DNA of 62,692 bases from Actinomyces dentalis DSM 19115 (GCF_000429225.1 NZ_AUBL01000023.1:1-62692); one strand, 5' to 3'; positions 9,040 through 18,861 are shown, counted from the first letter of the stretch. The notes: generated by a model from the sequence alone, not told the origin. Translations and numbers: made by a program.

Positions 9040-9494
9040 GCACCGAGGTCAACAACGAGACCGGGGTGGCCATCGACGCCGCCGAGTTCGCCGCCCTGGC
9101 CGACCACGTCCTGCGCGTCATGCACGTCAACCCGCGCGCCGAGCTGTCCATCCTCTTCATCGACCCCGAGCCCATGGCCGAGCTCCACGAGCGCTGGCTC
9201 GACCTGCCCGGCCCCACCGACGTCATGAGCTTCCCCATGGACGAGCTGCGCCCGGGCACCCCCGACCACGAGACCCCAGCCGGGACCCTGGGCGATATCG
9301 TGGTCTGCCCGCAGGTCGCCGCCAAGCAGGCCCTCCAGGCCGGTCACAGCGCCGTCGAGGAGATGCTCCTGCTGACCACCCACGGCATCCTCCACCTCCT
9401 GGGCTACGACCACGCCGAGCCGCAGGAGAAGGAGGAGATGTTCGCTCTCCAGCGCACCCTCCTGCTCACCTTCCTGGCCCAGAGGGGCGCATGA
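9036..9494 (+). CDS. ybeY: Endoribonuclease YbeY (16S rRNA maturation)
   Basis: A 152-residue metalloenzyme needed for 3'-end maturation of 16S rRNA and ribosome quality control. The zinc site is visible as [11 protein letters not shown] at residues 116-126 (three His ligands), preceded by the family motif DVMSFPMDE around residue 62. Length is normal for the family. It is translationally coupled on both sides (ATGA overlaps with phoH and with the next gene), the usual actinobacterial order. No anomalies are seen. Confidence 0.97.
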
Positions 9495-10768
9495 ACGGCG
9501 CACCGGTCCTCGCCCTCGTCGTCGCCGCGGTCCTCGTCCTGGTCTACGGCGCGCTCCTGTCCGCCTGCGAGGCCGCCCTGACCCGCATGACCCGGGCCGC
9601 CGCCGAGGACCTGGTCCAGGACGGGCGCCGCGGGGCCCGGCGCGTCCTGGATCTGGCCGAGCGCCGCACCCAGGTCCTGGGGTCGGTGGCCGCCGTGCGC
9701 GTGGCCGTGGACATGCTCGCCGCCGTGCTGCTCACGCTGGCCGTGGCCGGGCTCGTCGACCGCTGGTGGGCGGCCGGGCTCATCTCCGTCGCCCTCAACG
9801 CCGTCCTGCTGGGCCTGGTCGTGGGCATCTCGCCGCGCTCGGTGGGCCGGCGCAACCCCGACGGCGTCCTGCTGGCCCTGTCCGGGGCGGTGGCGGCGGT
9901 CGACAACACGCTGGGGCGCCCGTGGCGCTGGATCGAGTCCCGCTACGGGCGCGCCTCCGCCCTGACCGACGCCGAGGCGCGCGCCGAGGTCACCGAGGAC
10001 CTGCGCGAGATGATCGACGAGATCGGCGAGGCCGAGACCATCGAGGACGAGGACCGCGAGATGCTGCGCAGCGTCGTCGAGCTGGGCCAGACCCTCGTGC
10101 GCGAGGTCATGGTCCCGCGCACCGACATGGTGACCATCGACGCCCGCAAGCCCGCCTCGGCCGCCATGAGGCTGTTCATCCTCTCCGGCTTCTCCCGCGT
10201 GCCCGTGGTGGGGGAGGACGCCGACGACGTGCGCGGCATCGTCTACCTCAAGGACCTGCTGCGGCGCCTGGACGCCCACCCCGAGCACGCCGACCGCCCG
10301 GTGGACTCCTTCACCCGCGAGCCCGTCTACGTCCCCGAGACCAAGGCCGCCGACGACCTGCTGCGCGAGATGCAGACCGACCACGTCCACATGGCGCTGG
10401 CCGTCGACGAGTACGGCGGCATCGCCGGCCTGGTCACCATGGAGGACCTGCTGGAGGAGGTCGTCGGCGAGCTGACCGACGAGCACGACCCCGCCGAGCC
10501 CGAGGTCGAGGACCTGGGCGGGGGAGTGCTCCGGGTGCCCGCGCGCCTGGGACTCGACGAGCTCGGCGAGCTGTTCGGCCTGGAGATCGACGACGACGAC
10601 GTCGACACCGCCGGCGGCCTGCTCGCCAAGGCCATCGGCCGGGTCCCGCTGCCCGGGGCGAGCGGGGACGTGCAGGGCCTGCGCATCGTCGCCGACGAGG
10701 CCACGGGCAGGCGCCGCCGGGTCACGAGCCTGCTGGTGAGCCGAGCCCCCGCCGAGGGGACCGGCTGA
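9491..10768 (+). CDS. CNNM/CorC-type transporter with CBS domains
   Basis: A 425-residue membrane protein with the standard order: an N-terminal CNNM (DUF21) membrane domain with three or four spans ([26 protein letters not shown] onward), two CBS domains opening at [16 protein letters not shown] (about residue 203) and closing with [23 protein letters not shown], and a C-terminal CorC/HlyC domain. Relatives take part in magnesium/cobalt efflux. It overlaps ybeY by four bases. The gap to era holds a 20-bp direct repeat (CACCGCCACTACGACACCAC at 10828 and 10864). Confidence 0.93.
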   Translation: MNGAPVLALVVAAVLVLVYGALLSACEAALTRMTRAAAEDLVQDGRRGARRVLDLAERRTQVLGSVAAVRVAVDMLAAVLLTLAVAGLVDRWWAAGLISVALNAVLLGLVVGISPRSVGRRNPDGVLLALSGAVAAVDNTLGRPWRWIESRYGRASALTDAEARAEVTEDLREMIDEIGEAETIEDEDREMLRSVVELGQTLVREVMVPRTDMVTIDARKPASAAMRLFILSGFSRVPVVGEDADDVRGIVYLKDLLRRLDAHPEHADRPVDSFTREPVYVPETKAADDLLREMQTDHVHMALAVDEYGGIAGLVTMEDLLEEVVGELTDEHDPAEPEVEDLGGGVLRVPARLGLDELGELFGLEIDDDDVDTAGGLLAKAIGRVPLPGASGDVQGLRIVADEATGRRRRVTSLLVSRAPAEGTG

Positions 10769-10895
10769 GCCGCCCCGCGCCCCGCCCGGCCGAGCCCGGG
10801 CCGCGCCGCCCGGCCGAGCCGCACCGCCACCGCCACTACGACACCACCGCGGCCATACCGCCGCACCGCCACTACGACACCACTTGAGGACGGTC

Positions 10896-11921
10896 ATGAC
10901 CGACGACGCACCCACCCGCCCGTCCGGCGACGACGAGCCCGCCGCCGGCCCGGGCGCCCCCGCCGAGCCCGCCAGGTCCGCCGCGAGCGCGGCCCCCGCG
11001 GCCCCCGAGGGCTTCCGCGCCGGCTTCGCCTGCTTCGTCGGGCGCCCCAACGCTGGCAAGTCCACGCTGACCAACGCCCTGGTCGGCGTGAAGGTCGCCA
11101 TCACCTCCGGGCGCCCCCAGACCACCCGCCACAATGTGCGCGGCGTCGTCCACCGCGACGACGCCCAGCTCGTCCTGGTCGACACGCCCGGCCTCCACCG
11201 CCCCAGGACCCTGCTCGGCAAGCGCCTCAACGACCTGGTGCGCGAGACCCTCTCCGACGTCGACGTCATCGCCCTGTGCATCCCCGCCGACGAGAAGGTG
11301 GGCCCGGGCGACCGCTTCATCGCCCGCGACCTGGCCCAGGCCCGCCCGCCCGTCGTCGCCGTGGTCACCAAGGCGGACGCCGTGACCCGCCAGGATCTGG
11401 CCGCCCAGCTGCTGGCGGTGGACGCCCTGGGCGACTGGGCGGACATTGTGCCCGTCTCCGCGCTGCGCGGCGAGCAGATCGACGTCCTCACCGACGTCCT
11501 GGTCTCCCACCTGCCGCCCTCCCCGCCGCTGTACCCCGCCGACGAGATCACCGACGAGCCCCGGGCCGTCATGATCGGCGAGCTCGTCCGGGAGGCCGCC
11601 CTGGAGGACGTGCGCCAGGAGCTGCCGCACTCGCTGGCCGTCGTCGTCGACGAGATCCTCGACCCCGACACGGACACCACCGGCTCGCGGATCAAGGGCG
11701 AGGGCGGCCGCCTCCAGGTGCGGGTGAGCCTCGTCGTCGAGCGCGACTCCCAGAAGGCCATCATGATCGGGCGGCGCGGGTCGCGCCTGAAGCGGATCGG
11801 CACCGCGGCGCGCAAGGGCATTGAGGAGCTGGTGGGCAGGCCGGTCTACCTCGACCTGCACGTGCGCACGGCCAAGGACTGGCAGTCCGACCCCAAGGCC
11901 CTGGCCCGGCTCGGGTTCTGA
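10896..11921 (+). CDS. era: GTPase Era
   Basis: A 341-residue GTPase that binds the 3' end of 16S rRNA during 30S assembly. Motifs: G1 GRPNAGKST at about residue 49, the Era-typical QTTRHNVRGV switch region, G3 DTPGLH, G4 TKAD, and a C-terminal KH domain with VERDSQKAIMIGRRGSRLKRIG. The first 45 residues are an Ala/Pro-rich extension absent from enterobacterial Era. The ATG at 10896 is chosen because GAGGA ends five bases before it. It belongs functionally with ybeY, upstream. Confidence 0.96.
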   Translation: MTDDAPTRPSGDDEPAAGPGAPAEPARSAASAAPAAPEGFRAGFACFVGRPNAGKSTLTNALVGVKVAITSGRPQTTRHNVRGVVHRDDAQLVLVDTPGLHRPRTLLGKRLNDLVRETLSDVDVIALCIPADEKVGPGDRFIARDLAQARPPVVAVVTKADAVTRQDLAAQLLAVDALGDWADIVPVSALRGEQIDVLTDVLVSHLPPSPPLYPADEITDEPRAVMIGELVREAALEDVRQELPHSLAVVVDEILDPDTDTTGSRIKGEGGRLQVRVSLVVERDSQKAIMIGRRGSRLKRIGTAARKGIEELVGRPVYLDLHVRTAKDWQSDPKALARLGF

Positions 11922-11936
11922 CGAGGACCGCGCCCG

Positions 11937-13811
11937 ATGCCGCGCACCGGCGGGAACCGCTCGCCGCGCCCGGAGAAGAGCGCCCGGCTGAGCGAGCGCC
12001 TGCGGGTCCGGCGCGAGCGGAGTCGGCGCCGCCGCGCGGACCCCGCCCACCCGAGCGGGCCCGAGATCCGCTCCGCCTGGCGCTGGCTGAGGGCCTTCCC
12101 GGTGCGCGCCTGGAGGCTGCTCGCCCGTCTGTGGCGCCAGGAGCCCATGCGGCTGGGCGTCATGGTCCTGGGCGTGATCGCCGTCGCCCTGGTCCTGGCC
12201 CTGATGGGGACGGGCACCGCCGAGATCCGCCAGATCCTGTCCACCCTGGCCCTGGGCGCGCTCGTGCTCGCCGTCTCCTCCGACCACCGCACCGTCGGCG
12301 CCGTGGTCGTCGCGGTCCTGACGCTGTCCCTGGTGGGCACGCTCGCCGGCCCGCGCTGGTCGCCCGCCCCCGCCACCGAGGCCCTGGTCCCCGAGACCTC
12401 GGACACCGCCATAGGCGGGGCCGTGACCACCGCCGCCGTGGGCACCTACGGGGTCGCTGTCGAGCGGGTCTGGGTGACCCAGGCCGACGGCGAGACCGTC
12501 CCCGCCCTCCTGCGCCGTCCCGTGGGCGCGGGGCGGGGCACCCCCGGGGTCGTCTTCCTCCACGGGGCGGGCACCCACACCATCGAGGGCTTCGCCGAGC
12601 AGGCCGACGCCCTGGCCAGCGCGGGCGCGACGACCCTGGTGCCCTCCAAGCCGATGGAGGACTACAGCCTCACCGAGCGCGACTACACCGCCATGGCCGC
12701 CGACTACGCCCGGTCGGTGGCCTACCTGCGCGCCCTGGACGGGGTGGACCCGGCGCGAGTGGGCCTGTACGCCGAGTCGGAGGGCGGCTACCCGGGGGTG
12801 GTCCTGGCGGGCACCGACCCGGACATCGCCTTCCTGGTGCTGGCCAGCGCCCCCGTGGTCGCCCTGCGCGAGCAGGCGACCTTCGCCGCCGGGTCCTACC
12901 TGCGGCGCGTGGGAGTGCCCGACGCGCTGCTGACCCTCGTGGCCCGGGTGCTGGGGGCGCGCGAGCTGCCGGGCGACTCCTTCGGGTACGCCGACTTCGA
13001 CGCCCGCCCCTACGAGGAGCGCATCGCGGCCCCCGTGCTCATGATCTACGGCACCGGGGACTCCTCCATGCCCCTGATCCAGGGGCCCGCCAGGATCCGG
13101 GCGTCCCTGGGCGCGGGCGGCAACGACCGGCTGACGGTGCGCTACTACCGGGGGGCCAACCACGGGCTCAAGTTCGGCCGGTCCACCGACGGGCCGCTGG
13201 CCCCCGGCGTGGCGCGGGACCTGGCCCGCTGGGTGCTGGGCCTGCCGCAGACGGCCGACGCCGCCCCGCACGTGGCCGGGGCCGCGCCCGTCCAGGACTT
13301 CTGGGCGCGCTCGCCCGGGCGGGCCCGCTGGTACGCCTCGGGCGATCTCATGCTCGCCGGCGTGGTGGGCGGGCCGGCCCTGCTGGCGGCCGCCGGGCTG
13401 GGGTGGGCGGTCGGCCAGCTGCCGCGCCTGCGGGGGCGCCGGGGGCTGCACCTGCCCGACCCCGTCGGCCGCTGGTCGACCGCCCTGGGCCTGAGCGTCA
13501 TCGCCTCCTGGGTGCTGTACCTGGCCTACATCCTGCTGGTGGCCCGCCTGGCCACGTCCTACTCCTCCAACTGGCTGATCTCCTACGGCGGGTGGCTCGC
13601 CGCCCAGTTCATGGCACTGGTCGCCGTGGTCATCCTGGTCAAGCTCGTCGGGCGGATCTGGCTCGTGCGGGGCCACCACCGCCGCGGGCGGCACGCGGGC
13701 GGGCGCTGGCTGACCGCGCCCAGCGCGCTGGTGCTCCTGTGCGTCCTGGCGGGGGCGGTCGTGCTGCTGGTGGACCTGGCGTACTGGGGGCTGTTCCCCA
13801 TGCTGCTGTGA
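11937..13811 (+). CDS. Membrane-anchored alpha/beta hydrolase
   Basis: A 624-residue protein. A strongly basic N-terminus (to about residue 55) is followed by three hydrophobic segments (for example LGVMVLGVIAVALVLALMG). An alpha/beta-hydrolase domain follows, with an oxyanion-region motif VVFLHGAG, a nucleophile elbow YAESEGGY (Ser near 281), IYGTGDSS for the acid and GANHGL for the histidine. The last ~170 residues hold about four more membrane spans. The hydrolase domain resembles dienelactone-hydrolase or acyl-thioesterase proteins. It would be an enzyme tethered at the cell membrane; the substrate is unknown. It starts 15 bases after era and probably shares its transcript. Confidence 0.8.
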   Translation: MPRTGGNRSPRPEKSARLSERLRVRRERSRRRRADPAHPSGPEIRSAWRWLRAFPVRAWRLLARLWRQEPMRLGVMVLGVIAVALVLALMGTGTAEIRQILSTLALGALVLAVSSDHRTVGAVVVAVLTLSLVGTLAGPRWSPAPATEALVPETSDTAIGGAVTTAAVGTYGVAVERVWVTQADGETVPALLRRPVGAGRGTPGVVFLHGAGTHTIEGFAEQADALASAGATTLVPSKPMEDYSLTERDYTAMAADYARSVAYLRALDGVDPARVGLYAESEGGYPGVVLAGTDPDIAFLVLASAPVVALREQATFAAGSYLRRVGVPDALLTLVARVLGARELPGDSFGYADFDARPYEERIAAPVLMIYGTGDSSMPLIQGPARIRASLGAGGNDRLTVRYYRGANHGLKFGRSTDGPLAPGVARDLARWVLGLPQTADAAPHVAGAAPVQDFWARSPGRARWYASGDLMLAGVVGGPALLAAAGLGWAVGQLPRLRGRRGLHLPDPVGRWSTALGLSVIASWVLYLAYILLVARLATSYSSNWLISYGGWLAAQFMALVAVVILVKLVGRIWLVRGHHRRGRHAGGRWLTAPSALVLLCVLAGAVVLLVDLAYWGLFPMLL

Positions 13812-13930
13812 GCGCCGGGCGCGGGTCGGGCGCGCCGCGGATCCGCGCGACTCGTACGCCTGCGGCCCGGGCCGCGCCCGAGGCACAATGAGCCGGATCC
13901 CACTCATGCGCCCGACAGGAGAAGCCGAGC

Positions 13931-16900
13931 ATGCCGACACCGCTTCCGCAGCCCCCCGCCACGTCCCCCGAGCGCGACGCCCAGCGCGCGTGCCCCGACG
14001 AGCTGTGGGAGCTCGGCGCCCGCGCCGTCGAGCGCGCCCGCCGGTGGGTGGAGGAGTCCGCCGACGAGCCCGCTTCGCGCAGCGCCGAGCTGCTCTCGCG
14101 CATCCTGGCCGACCCGGACGGGCTGGAGTTCACCACCCGCTTCGTCGACGACGTCGTGCGCCCCGCGGACCTCGACGTCGCCGGGGCGGCCCTGGCCCGC
14201 ATGGCGGCCGGGCGCCGCTCCTTCCTGCCCGGGCCCCTGGCCGCCGCCCTGGGCCTGGGCGGGGCGGCCTCGCGCCTGGCCCCGCGCGCCGTCGCCTCCG
14301 CGGCCCGCCGCGTCTTCCGCGGCATCGTGGGCGACCTCGTCGTCGACGCCACCGACAAGGGGCTCGGCCCTGCCCTGGCCCGCCTGCGCGCCGACGGCAA
14401 CCGCCTCAACGTCAACCTCCTGGGGGAGGCGGTTCTGGGGGAGGCGGAGGCCGCCCGCCGCCTGGAGGAGGTCTCCCGCCTGGTGTCCCGCGACGACGTC
14501 GACTACGTGTCCGTCAAGGTCTCGGCCGTCACCGGCCCCCACAACCCCTGGGGGTTCGAGGAGGTCGTCGCCCACGGCGTGGAGGCCCTCAGCCCCCTGT
14601 ACCGCCTGGCCCGCGACCACGGCACCTTCCTCAACCTCGACATGGAGGACTACAAGGACCTGGACCTGACCATCGAGGTCTTCACCGCCGTCCTCTCCCA
14701 GCCCGACCTGGCCGACTACGGGGCCGGCATCGTCCTGCAGGCCTACCTGCCCGACTCCCCGACGGCCATGGAGCGACTTCAGGCCTGGGCGGCCCGGCGC
14801 GTGGCCGACGGCGGGGCGCCCATCAAGGTGCGCCTCGTCAAGGGCGCGAACCTGTCCATGGAGAGGGTCGACGCCGAGATCCACGGCTGGGAGCCCACCA
14901 CCTGGCCCACCAAGCGGGCCACGGACACCAACTACAAGCGGATGCTGGAGCGGGCCATGACCCCCGAGCGCACCCGCGCCGTGCGGCTGGGCGTGGCCGG
15001 CCAGAACCTGTTCGACATCGCCTTCGCCGTCGAGCTGCGCGCGGCCCGCGGCCTGGAGGAGGGCGGGGCCGTGGAGTTCGAGATGCTCTCGGGCATGGCC
15101 ACCGATCTGCAGACGGTCGTGCGCCGCGAGGTCGGCCACCTCCTGCTCTACGTGCCGGTGGTGGACCCGGGCGAGTTCGACGTCGCCATCTCCTACCTGG
15201 TGCGCCGCCTGGAGGAGAACGCGGCGCCGGAGAACTTCATGTCCGGGGTCTTCGACATCGCCTCCGACCCGGCCGTCTTCGACCGCGAGTGCGACCGCTT
15301 CCTGGCCTCCCTGGCCGACGTCGACCCCGACGCCCCCCTGCCCGGGCCCAACCGCGCCCAGGACCGGCTCGCCGAGGCGGCCGCCGGGCCCGGCGAGATC
15401 GCGGGCACCGCCTCCGAGCGGGCCCGCCGCCCCTTCGCGTCGACCCCCGACTCCGACCCGGCGCTGGCCGCCAACCGCCGGTGGGCGCGCGACATCGCCG
15501 CCTCCGTGCCCGGCTCGACCCGCGGGGCCGAGGCGGTGCGCGCATCCGCGGAGTCCCTGGCCGGGCCCGACGACGTCGACGCCCTCGTCGCGTCCCTGGC
15601 GGGGGCGAGCGCCGCCTGGCGGGGGCGGGGCGCCGTCGAGCGCGCCGCCGTCCTCCAGCGGGTCGGCGACGTGCTGGCCGCCCGGCGCGGCGAGCTCATC
15701 GAGGTGGCGGCCGCCGAGACCGGCAAGACGATCGACCAGGCCGACCCGGAGGTCAGCGAGGCCATCGACTTCTGCCGCCACTACGCCGAGCTGTCCCTGC
15801 AGCTGGAGGACCCGACCTTCATGTGCTCGTCCCGCTTCGAGCCCGTGGAGGTCACGGTGGTGGCCTCCCCGTGGAACTTCCCGCTGGCCATTCCCGCCGG
15901 CGGGGTCGCCGCGGCCCTGGCCTCGGGCTCGACGGCGGTCCTCAAGCCCGCCCCGCCGGCGCGCCGCTGCGCGGCCGAGCTCGTGCGCGCCTTCCACGAC
16001 GCGGGCGTGCCCGAGGAGGTTCTGGCCCTGGCGGCCGTCGAGGACGGGGAGGTGTCCCGCCACCTGGTCGTCCACGACGGGGTGGGGCGGGTCATCCTCA
16101 CCGGCTCCTACGACACGGCCCGCCTGTTCCGCTCCTGGAGGCCGGACATGCGCCTGCTGGGGGAGACCAGCGGCAAGAACGCCATGATCGTCACCCCCTC
16201 GGCGGACCCGGACCTGGCGGTGCGCGACGTGGTCTCCTCGGCCTTCGCCCACGCCGGCCAGAAGTGCTCGGCCGCCTCGCTGCTCATCCTCGTGGGCTCG
16301 GCGGGCCGCTCGCCGCGCATCCCCCGCCAGCTGGTGGACGCCGCGAGCTCGCTGCGGGTCAAGGCGCCCTCCCACCTGGACTCCCAGGTCGGCCCCGTCG
16401 TCGTGCCCGACGACCCCAAGGCCCTGCGGGGCCTGACGCGCCTGGGGGAGGGCGAGCACTGGGTGCTGACCCCCGAGCACCTGGGCGGTGGCCTGTGGCG
16501 CCCGGGCATCCGCGTGGGCGTGACGCCCGGCAGCGAGTTCCACCTCACCGAGTACTTCGCCCCGGTGCTGGGCGTCATGCGGGTGGACACGCTCCAGGAG
16601 GCGATCGAGGCCGTCAACGCCACCGACTACGGGCTGACCTCGGGCCTGCAGACCCTGGACGCCGACGAGCTGGCCGTGTGGCTGGAGGGCGTGGAGGCCG
16701 GCAACCTCTACGTCAACCGCTCCATCACCGGCGCCATTGTGCGCCGCCAGCCCTTCGGCGGCTGGAAGCGCTCGGCGATCGGCTCGACGACGAAGGCCAG
16801 CGGCCCCTCCTACCTGCTGGGCCTGGGGGATGTCGTGCCCGCCGGGCGGGGCGGGGGCCGCCCGCCGGTCGGCTCGGACCTGCGCGTGCGCCTGAGCAGC

Positions 16901-17512
16901 GGGGTCGGCGCCCTGTACGACGCCGTGCGCTCCGGCCTGGGCCACGACGACGCCGCCTTCCTCCACGAGGCGCTGCTGGCCGACGCCCGGGCCTGGGAGA
17001 GCACCTACGGGCGGGGCCGGGATGTGACCGGTCTGGCCTGCGAGCGCAATGTGCTGCGCTACCGGCCCGCGACGGCGGTGGTGCGGGCCGAGCCGGGCAC
17101 GAGCCCGGCGGACCTGGTGCGAGTCCTGGCCGCGGGCGTGCTCGCCGGCGGGACGATCGGCCTGTCGCTGGCGGAGCAGCCCCCGGCCGGGCTGCGAGGC
17201 GCCCTGCTGGACGCCGGGGTGGACCTGGACATCGAGGCCCCGGCCGTGTGGGAGGCCCGTCTGGCGGACCTGGGCGCCTCGGGCGAGCTGGGGCTGCGGG
17301 TGCGCATTATCGGCCCGCGCCGCCAGAGCGGCGCCGAGCGCTGGCGGGAGGCGAGCCGGGCCACCTCCGGCAGTCCCGACGTGGCCCTGTACACCGGGGC
17401 CGTGACCGGCAACCCGCACAGCGAGCTCCTGCCCTTCGTGCGCGAGCAGTCCGTGACGGTCACCGCCCACCGCTTCGGCACCCCGCTGGACCTGGCGGCC
17501 GGGCTGCTGTGA
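13931..17512 (+). CDS. putA: Bifunctional proline dehydrogenase / P5C dehydrogenase PutA
   Basis: A 1193-residue enzyme that oxidises proline to glutamate in two steps. The proline dehydrogenase barrel covers roughly residues 100-470 (VKVSAVTGPHNPWGFE, LNLDMEDYKDL, VLQAYLPDSP, KVRLVKGANLSMERVDAEIHGW). The aldehyde dehydrogenase domain covers about 550-1010, with VVASPWNFPLAIPAGG and the catalytic Cys779 in HAGQKCSAAS. About 180 further residues form the C-terminal part seen in other actinobacterial fusions. There is no N-terminal ribbon-helix-helix, so it lacks the autorepressor domain of enterobacterial PutA. It stands alone, 119 bases from the hydrolase gene. Confidence 0.94.
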   Translation: MPTPLPQPPATSPERDAQRACPDELWELGARAVERARRWVEESADEPASRSAELLSRILADPDGLEFTTRFVDDVVRPADLDVAGAALARMAAGRRSFLPGPLAAALGLGGAASRLAPRAVASAARRVFRGIVGDLVVDATDKGLGPALARLRADGNRLNVNLLGEAVLGEAEAARRLEEVSRLVSRDDVDYVSVKVSAVTGPHNPWGFEEVVAHGVEALSPLYRLARDHGTFLNLDMEDYKDLDLTIEVFTAVLSQPDLADYGAGIVLQAYLPDSPTAMERLQAWAARRVADGGAPIKVRLVKGANLSMERVDAEIHGWEPTTWPTKRATDTNYKRMLERAMTPERTRAVRLGVAGQNLFDIAFAVELRAARGLEEGGAVEFEMLSGMATDLQTVVRREVGHLLLYVPVVDPGEFDVAISYLVRRLEENAAPENFMSGVFDIASDPAVFDRECDRFLASLADVDPDAPLPGPNRAQDRLAEAAAGPGEIAGTASERARRPFASTPDSDPALAANRRWARDIAASVPGSTRGAEAVRASAESLAGPDDVDALVASLAGASAAWRGRGAVERAAVLQRVGDVLAARRGELIEVAAAETGKTIDQADPEVSEAIDFCRHYAELSLQLEDPTFMCSSRFEPVEVTVVASPWNFPLAIPAGGVAAALASGSTAVLKPAPPARRCAAELVRAFHDAGVPEEVLALAAVEDGEVSRHLVVHDGVGRVILTGSYDTARLFRSWRPDMRLLGETSGKNAMIVTPSADPDLAVRDVVSSAFAHAGQKCSAASLLILVGSAGRSPRIPRQLVDAASSLRVKAPSHLDSQVGPVVVPDDPKALRGLTRLGEGEHWVLTPEHLGGGLWRPGIRVGVTPGSEFHLTEYFAPVLGVMRVDTLQEAIEAVNATDYGLTSGLQTLDADELAVWLEGVEAGNLYVNRSITGAIVRRQPFGGWKRSAIGSTTKASGPSYLLGLGDVVPAGRGGGRPPVGSDLRVRLSSGVGALYDAVRSGLGHDDAAFLHEALLADARAWESTYGRGRDVTGLACERNVLRYRPATAVVRAEPGTSPADLVRVLAAGVLAGGTIGLSLAEQPPAGLRGALLDAGVDLDIEAPAVWEARLADLGASGELGLRVRIIGPRRQSGAERWREASRATSGSPDVALYTGAVTGNPHSELLPFVREQSVTVTAHRFGTPLDLAAGLL

Positions 17513-17679
17513 GCCGGGCGGCGCCGCCGCGCCGCCCCCGCGGGGTTTGCGCCCCCGCGCAGGAGCGCGGCTGTCAGCCCCTGCGCGTCCCGCCCCCGCG
17601 GGGTTTACTCCCCGACGGGCTCGCCGGGGTCGTCCCACTCGGGATCGTCCCACCCGGCCTCGCTGTCCGTCGGCGCGCC
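17513..17679. other. Remnant coding-like sequence
   Basis: On the minus strand the end reads PTDSEAGWDDPEWDDPGEPVGE then stop, an acidic Trp/Asp-rich tail like those of MazE-type antitoxins. It has no start of its own and is fused in frame to repeat DNA, so it is probably debris of another antitoxin-like gene. A CGCCCCCGCGGGGTTT segment occurs twice here (about 17535 and 17590). Confidence 0.3.
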
Positions 17680-17970
17680 CCGCCCCGGGGGCGTCGTTTT
17701 GGTGATGTCACCTGGGCTCGCATTGTGCGAGGCGTGCTCGCGCGGATCGAACGCAGGCGGATTTCGTCGTGCTGAACTCGCATGGCGCGAGGCGGGGTGG
17801 ACCATGTCGCGCTGGGCTCGCATTACGCAAGCCGGACCCGGCCCGGGCCGCGAGGCCGACACGAACGAGCGCACCAACGAAGGATCCAGGCGGGCACGAC
17901 GACGAAGTTCGGCCGCGGCGACAATGCGAGATGAGGTGACATCGCCAAATCGACTCCCTCGGGACGGGAT
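17680..17970 (-). mobile_element. Family B repeat element, copy 2, inside mazF
   Basis: The minus strand carries the same ordered palindromes as the copy at 7313. In addition, the right side (about 17921-17968, CAATGCGAGATGAGGTGACATC...) is an imperfect inverted repeat of the left end (GTGATGTCACCTGGGCTCGCATTG), so this copy has terminal inverted repeats of roughly 45 bp and a length near 290 bp. The sequence around 17840-17890 also matches the lead-in to the copy at 23925. It sits where the rest of the MazF-like toxin should be. Confidence 0.55.
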
Positions 17971-18040
17971 GGGCGCAAGACCCGGACCCGGCGGACACCG
18001 GTCCTTCTCACCAGAAGAGTCCCGGAACGGAACCAGGTTG

Positions 18041-18159
18041 CCGGTGGCGTCGTCGTCACTTACGATCACGGCCGGCCAGCGCTTGTCCGCCTCACTGCCG
18101 ACGACGGGCGCGAGATTCACCACGCGGATCTCACCGCGCAGCACGGTCTCCCTCGTCAT
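18041..18159 (-). pseudogene. Truncated MazF/PemK-like toxin
   Basis: The minus strand begins MTRETVLRGEIRVVNLAPVV and continues SEADKRWPAVIVSDDDAT, which is the N-terminal strand pair of MazF/PemK mRNA interferases (GEIRVVNLxPVxGSExxKxRPAVIVS). MazF proteins are about 110 residues; here resemblance stops after about 38 residues and the frame continues into repeat DNA. The catalytic core and dimer interface are missing, so no active toxin is expected. Its start lies 29 bases inside the antitoxin gene, the normal operon arrangement. The break coincides with a family B repeat element. Confidence 0.7.
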
Positions 18160-18379
18160 CCCCGTCCAGGCCGTCGGCGACGGTGCTCTCCCAGTCCGAC
18201 GCAGCGCCGGAATCGTCCCATTCCCGCCACGCCAGCGCATACGCCTCCCGCAGATCCTTCCGGTGAAGACGGCGGATCGCGGTCCGGACCCCGGCCGATC
18301 TCGACGCGAGCCCCTCGCGCTCGACGTACCGGTCGAGGATCTCCAGGTCTGCCCGGCTCAAACTCACGCTTACCCTCAT
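18131..18379 (-). CDS. MazE-like ribbon-helix-helix antitoxin
   Basis: An 82-residue protein: MRVSVSLSRADLEILDRYVE forms the ribbon and first helix of an RHH DNA-binding domain, with SRSAGVRTAIRRL as the second helix. The acidic tail (YALAWREWDDSGAASDWEST) is the type that wraps MazF toxins. It would repress its own promoter and neutralise the toxin. The partner toxin gene is broken, so this is an orphaned antitoxin. A family A element ends five bases upstream of the ATG, so any promoter must lie inside that element. Confidence 0.8.
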   Translation of the reverse strand: MRVSVSLSRADLEILDRYVEREGLASRSAGVRTAIRRLHRKDLREAYALAWREWDDSGAASDWESTVADGLDGDDEGDRAAR

Positions 18380-18384
18380 ACCTA

Positions 18385-18861
18385 GAAGGTTGTTCAGCGG
18401 GCGTCCGGTCGCATTTCCAGGAGGCGATATTATGAGGGCTGTTCGGGGAGTGGTTCTGAGTGCGTTCCCCGGGTGTGATACGAGGGGTTGTCAAGGGAGC
18501 TGGGGTGCGGGGCCGGTCGTGATGACCCGCCCGAGTCGCCTCCGGGCGTGCCGGGGGGAGTCGGGCGCGACGGGATCGGTGGGCCGGTCGTCGGGGGCGG
18601 ACCGGGTGGGGCGGGGGCGGTTCCGGCGCTCCGCCCCGACGGCACGTCCCGCATGGTGGGACGGCGTCTCGCATGCCGTGACGCGGCCGGCCCGCTTGGA
18701 CCACTTGCGTGCGGTTGGACCAACTTAAATGCCGTTGGACCACCTGGTTCACGAAATACGGTGGTCCAACGGAACGCAAGTGGTCCAACCGCATTTAAGT
18801 GGTCCAACGGCACATAAGTGGTCCAGGGAGAATGCCGTCATGATCCCGCTGAATAACCTTC
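18385..18861. mobile_element. Family A repeat element, copy 3
   Basis: Bounded by GAAGGTTGTTC (one mismatch) and GAATAACCTTC; both ends extend as CAGCGGG/CCCGCTG. It carries the shared block CATGGTGGGACGGCGTCTCG near 18652 and the end motif GGGAGAATGCCGTCATGATC. Its internal array uses word W2 instead of W1. It fills almost the whole gap between the antitoxin gene and the stretch before the CPBP gene. Open frames inside have no recognisable product. Confidence 0.65.
18694..18825. repeat. W2 word array (19-bp units, inverted)
   Basis: GTGGTCCAACCGCATTTAA and close variants start at 18761, 18780, 18799 and 18818, an exact 19-bp period. The facing arm (18694-18748) carries the reverse complement units CTTGGACCACTTGCGTGCGG, TTGGACCAACTTAAATGCCG and TTGGACCACCTGG. 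The whole would fold into a long hairpin. Single copies of the word occur at 5661-5700 and 23709-23740 near the end of other family A elements. Confidence 0.8.

Noticed and set aside
17605-18240. 211-residue ORF as an intact MazF toxin
   Set aside because: Only the first ~38 residues after the MTRETV start resemble MazF; the rest translates the family B repeat.
18388-18728. 112-residue plus-strand ORF inside family A copy 3
   Set aside because: It crosses the terminal repeat and ends within the shared block; it has no counterpart in the other copies.
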